Below are positions 40,008 to 41,713 of a DNA stretch of 41,713 nucleotides, piece after piece. Position 1 is the first letter of the stretch; the number at the start of each line of letters is the position of its first letter. Made by a program: the position numbers and the translations under genes. A model generated the notes under the pieces. That model was not told the origin of the DNA. It saw only the letters and a list, made by a program, of their open reading frames with translations, and ran no database searches. The stretch comes from Nocardia seriolae NBRC 15557 (GTDB taxonomy: Bacteria; Actinomycetota; Actinomycetes; Mycobacteriales; Mycobacteriaceae), in contig NZ_BJWY01000060.1 of NCBI RefSeq assembly GCF_007990715.1, positions 1-41,713 on the forward strand. Direction: 5' to 3'.

Positions 40008-40071
40008 AACCGTTTCGCCACTACCCGGGCCTGTGCAACCTCCTCATTCACGTGCGGAAAGATAGGTAGGC

Positions 40072-41355
40072 GTGAGCGGCGACATCATCGATGAACTGAC
40101 CTGGCGCGGACTGATCGCGCAGTCCACCGACCTGGACGCGTTGCGCGCGTCCGCGGCCAAGGGACCGATCACCCTGTATGCCGGGTTCGACCCGACCGCG
40201 GCCTCCCTGCACGCCGGGCACCTCGTTCCACTGCTGGCGCTGAAGCGCTTCCAGCGCGCGGGCCACCGTCCCGTCGTGCTCGCGGGTGGCGCGACCGGGC
40301 TCGTCGGTGACCCCCGCGATGTCGGCGAGCGCACCATGAACTCCACCGACACCGTGGCCGAATGGGCCGGGCGCATTCGCTCGCAGCTGGAGCGTTTCGT
40401 CGATCTCGGCGATGCCCCCAACGCGGCGATCATCGCCAACAACATGGACTGGACCGGCCCGCTGAGCACGGTCTCCTTCCTGCGCGACATCGGCAAGCAC
40501 TTCTCGGTCAACGTCATGCTGGCCCGCGACACGGTCAAGCGCCGCCTGGAGTCCGACGGCATGTCCTACACCGAGTTCAGCTACATGCTGTTGCAGGCCA
40601 ACGACTTCCTGCAGTTGCGCCGCGAATACGGCTGCACGCTGCAGGTCGGCGGCTCGGACCAGTGGGGCAACATCATCGCCGGCGTCGAGCTCAATCGCCG
40701 GGTGGACGGCGAGCACGTGCACGCCCTTACCGTCCCCCTGGTGACCTCGGCCGACGGCAAGAAGTTCGGCAAGTCCACCGGCGGCGGCAGCCTCTGGCTG
40801 GACCCCGAGATGACCAGCCCCTACGCCTGGTACCAGTACTTCGTGAACACCGCCGACGCCGACGTGGTCCGCTACCTGCGCTGGTTCACCTTCCTCTCCC
40901 GCGAGGAACTCGACGAACTGGAGAAGGCCACCGCCGAGCGCCCGCACGCCCGCGAGGCCCAGCGCCGCCTGGCAGCGGAGATGACGACCCTTGTGCACGG
41001 TGAAGAGCACACCCGCTCGGTCCAGCTGGCCAGCCAGGCTCTCTTCGGTCGCGGCGAACTCCGCGAGCTGAACGAGTCGACGCTGGCCGCGGCGCTGACC
41101 GAGGCCGCGGTCGACGGCAAGGTCGCCGAGGCGACCACCGCCTCGACCATCGTGGACATGCTGGTGGAGTCCGGACTGTGCGAAAGCCGCGGTGCGGCAC
41201 GGCGTGCGGTCAATGAGGGCGGCGCGTCGGTGAACAACGAGAAGGTGTCCGACCTCGAGTGGACTCCCTCGGAGGCGGACTTCCTGCACGGCAGTTGGCT
41301 GGTGCTGCGCCGCGGCAAGAAGAACTTCGCCGGTATCCGCCGCGCGGCCAACTGA
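40072..41355 (+). CDS. tyrS: Tyrosyl-tRNA synthetase (Rv1689 homologue)
   Basis: This class I synthetase charges tRNA-Tyr. The 427-aa protein has the Rossmann fold with YAGFDPTAASLHAGHL (HIGH-type HAGH at 47-50), the tyrosine-binding QVGGSDQWGNI, the KFGKS loop (231-235), and a C-terminal S4-like domain SRGAARRAVNEGGASVNNEKV. The GTG start is close behind the motif GATAGGTAGG (40061-40070), which could be a -10 box or a ribosome-binding site. Last gene of the conserved Rv1683-Rv1689 order, here placed directly before an rRNA promoter region. Confidence 0.97.
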   Translation: MSGDIIDELTWRGLIAQSTDLDALRASAAKGPITLYAGFDPTAASLHAGHLVPLLALKRFQRAGHRPVVLAGGATGLVGDPRDVGERTMNSTDTVAEWAGRIRSQLERFVDLGDAPNAAIIANNMDWTGPLSTVSFLRDIGKHFSVNVMLARDTVKRRLESDGMSYTEFSYMLLQANDFLQLRREYGCTLQVGGSDQWGNIIAGVELNRRVDGEHVHALTVPLVTSADGKKFGKSTGGGSLWLDPEMTSPYAWYQYFVNTADADVVRYLRWFTFLSREELDELEKATAERPHAREAQRRLAAEMTTLVHGEEHTRSVQLASQALFGRGELRELNESTLAAALTEAAVDGKVAEATTASTIVDMLVESGLCESRGAARRAVNEGGASVNNEKVSDLEWTPSEADFLHGSWLVLRRGKKNFAGIRRAAN

Positions 41356-41391
41356 CCTGCCGCGCAACTGATTCGGAAACAAGATCGAAAT

Positions 41392-41421
41392 GACCTGGGT
41401 CACAATGGGGGGTCCCAGGTC
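41392..41421 (+). terminator. Hairpin after tyrS
   Basis: GACCTGGG (41392-41399) and CCCAGGTC (41414-41421) pair perfectly around 14 bases. No U-tract. Confidence 0.6.
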
Positions 41422-41433
41422 GCCGAACCGCCC

Positions 41434-41460
41434 AGTTTGCAACGCGCTGACCAGCGCAAA
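41434..41460. other. Hairpin in the tyrS-rRNA spacer
   Basis: GTTTG...CAAAC encloses GCGCT-GACC-AGCGC. It lies between the tyrS terminator and the first rRNA promoter; role unknown, perhaps further insulation. Confidence 0.35.
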
Positions 41461-41480
41461 CATATTGGCGACCAGCGGAT

Positions 41481-41509
41481 TTGACCTTGCGTTATCCGCC
41501 GCGTAACTT
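41481..41509 (+). promoter_or_regulatory. rRNA operon promoter P1 (candidate)
   Basis: TTGACC (41481-41486), 17 bp, TAACTT (41504-41509). First of two tandem sigma-A-type promoters in the same orientation. Confidence 0.6.
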
Positions 41510-41637
41510 AGTCCAGGTCAGAGCGACACGGACACCGACCGGGACCGAAACGCCCAGCTCAGAGGCTGGAAATCGGAAGCGGAAACGAGGTTGGACGAAG
41601 GCGCCGGACATGAACACCCAGTCAAAAAAATTGGTCC

Positions 41638-41666
41638 TTGACTCTGCGGAGTCCTGCGGCTAGGCT
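41638..41666 (+). promoter_or_regulatory. rRNA operon promoter P2 (mycobacterial PCL1-like)
   Basis: TTGACT (41638-41643), 17 bp, TAGGCT (41661-41666), then GGAAAAGTTGCC. The order TTGACT, TAG-CTGG, GTTGCC matches the conserved promoter of mycobacterial rrn operons. The 16S gene itself lies beyond the window. Confidence 0.8.
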
Positions 41667-41713
41667 GGAAAAGTTGCCTCACTGGACATTCGATCAACTC
41701 GGATCGATGGTGT

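Larger units (their letters stand above)
41356..41713. other. tyrS-rrn spacer and start of the rRNA leader
   Basis: This 358-bp gene-free stretch holds the tyrS terminator, one further hairpin, two tandem promoters, and from about 41673 the 5' part of the pre-rRNA leader. A 60-codon open frame at 41481-41663 is a chance ORF over the promoters. Confidence 0.7.

Noticed and set aside
41481..41663. A 60-codon ORF downstream of tyrS
   Set aside because: It overlies both rRNA promoters, lacks a ribosome-binding site and GC-rich third positions.
1..41713. CRISPR arrays, tRNA genes, insertion sequences, integrase or attachment sites
   Set aside because: No regularly spaced repeats, no cloverleaf-like segments with a GTTCGA-type T-loop, no transposase or integrase motifs, and no flanking duplications were found by reading both strands.

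Overview
The window looks like a chromosomal stretch of a high-GC actinomycete of the order Mycobacteriales, most likely Nocardia or a close relative. The reasons are the very GC-rich third codon positions, many GTG starts, many TANNNT boxes 5-7 nt before a start codon (leaderless genes), and a backbone in the same order as Mycobacterium tuberculosis Rv1683-Rv1689: an alpha/beta-hydrolase/acyl-CoA ligase fusion (5461-8478), a Trm112-like protein (19053-19274), a TetR/ABC exporter operon (20173-22309), a 3-methyladenine glycosylase (35411-36034) and tyrS (40072-41355). The last 230 bases carry two promoters that look like those of an rRNA operon whose genes lie beyond the window. The backbone genes are separated by three blocks of accessory genes.

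Region 1 (30-5172, minus strand) is a 2-methylisoborneol (earthy odorant) locus: a Family 2B encapsulin shell protein (the former 'EshA' cyclic-nucleotide-binding protein), 2-methylisoborneol synthase, geranyl diphosphate 2-C-methyltransferase and isopentenyl-diphosphate isomerase. Isomerase supplies precursors, the methyltransferase makes 2-methyl-GPP, and the synthase, expected as shell cargo, cyclises it. As written, the synthase is split by two opposite frame changes, one at a run of eight G/C bases.

Region 2 (8496-19274) holds a methyltransferase, a free-standing catalytic half of alanyl-tRNA synthetase behind an alanine-rich leader peptide, a permuted NlpC/P60 protein sharing a two-way promoter with a tiny membrane protein, a DUF4126-type membrane protein, an aquaporin with a premature amber stop, and a surface-glycan cassette (WecE-like aminotransferase, GtrB-like transferase, large membrane glycosyltransferase, GtrA). 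Region 3 (19337-22355) has a decayed membrane-protein gene and the ABC/TetR operon behind a double palindromic operator.

Region 4 (22541-30862) groups an epimerase, a polytopic membrane protein, two glycosyltransferase-like proteins, a cytochrome b/molybdoenzyme fusion, a small membrane protein, a two-component system and a methyltransferase. It is the best candidate here for an undescribed envelope system. Region 5 (30995-39884) has LtrA, a DsbA/FrnE protein, an FAD oxidoreductase paired with an ECF41 sigma factor, mpg, a solo Clp N-domain protein, leuA with a leucine leader peptide, a divergent GntR regulator and a DoxX protein. No tRNA, CRISPR array, transposase or integrase was seen.
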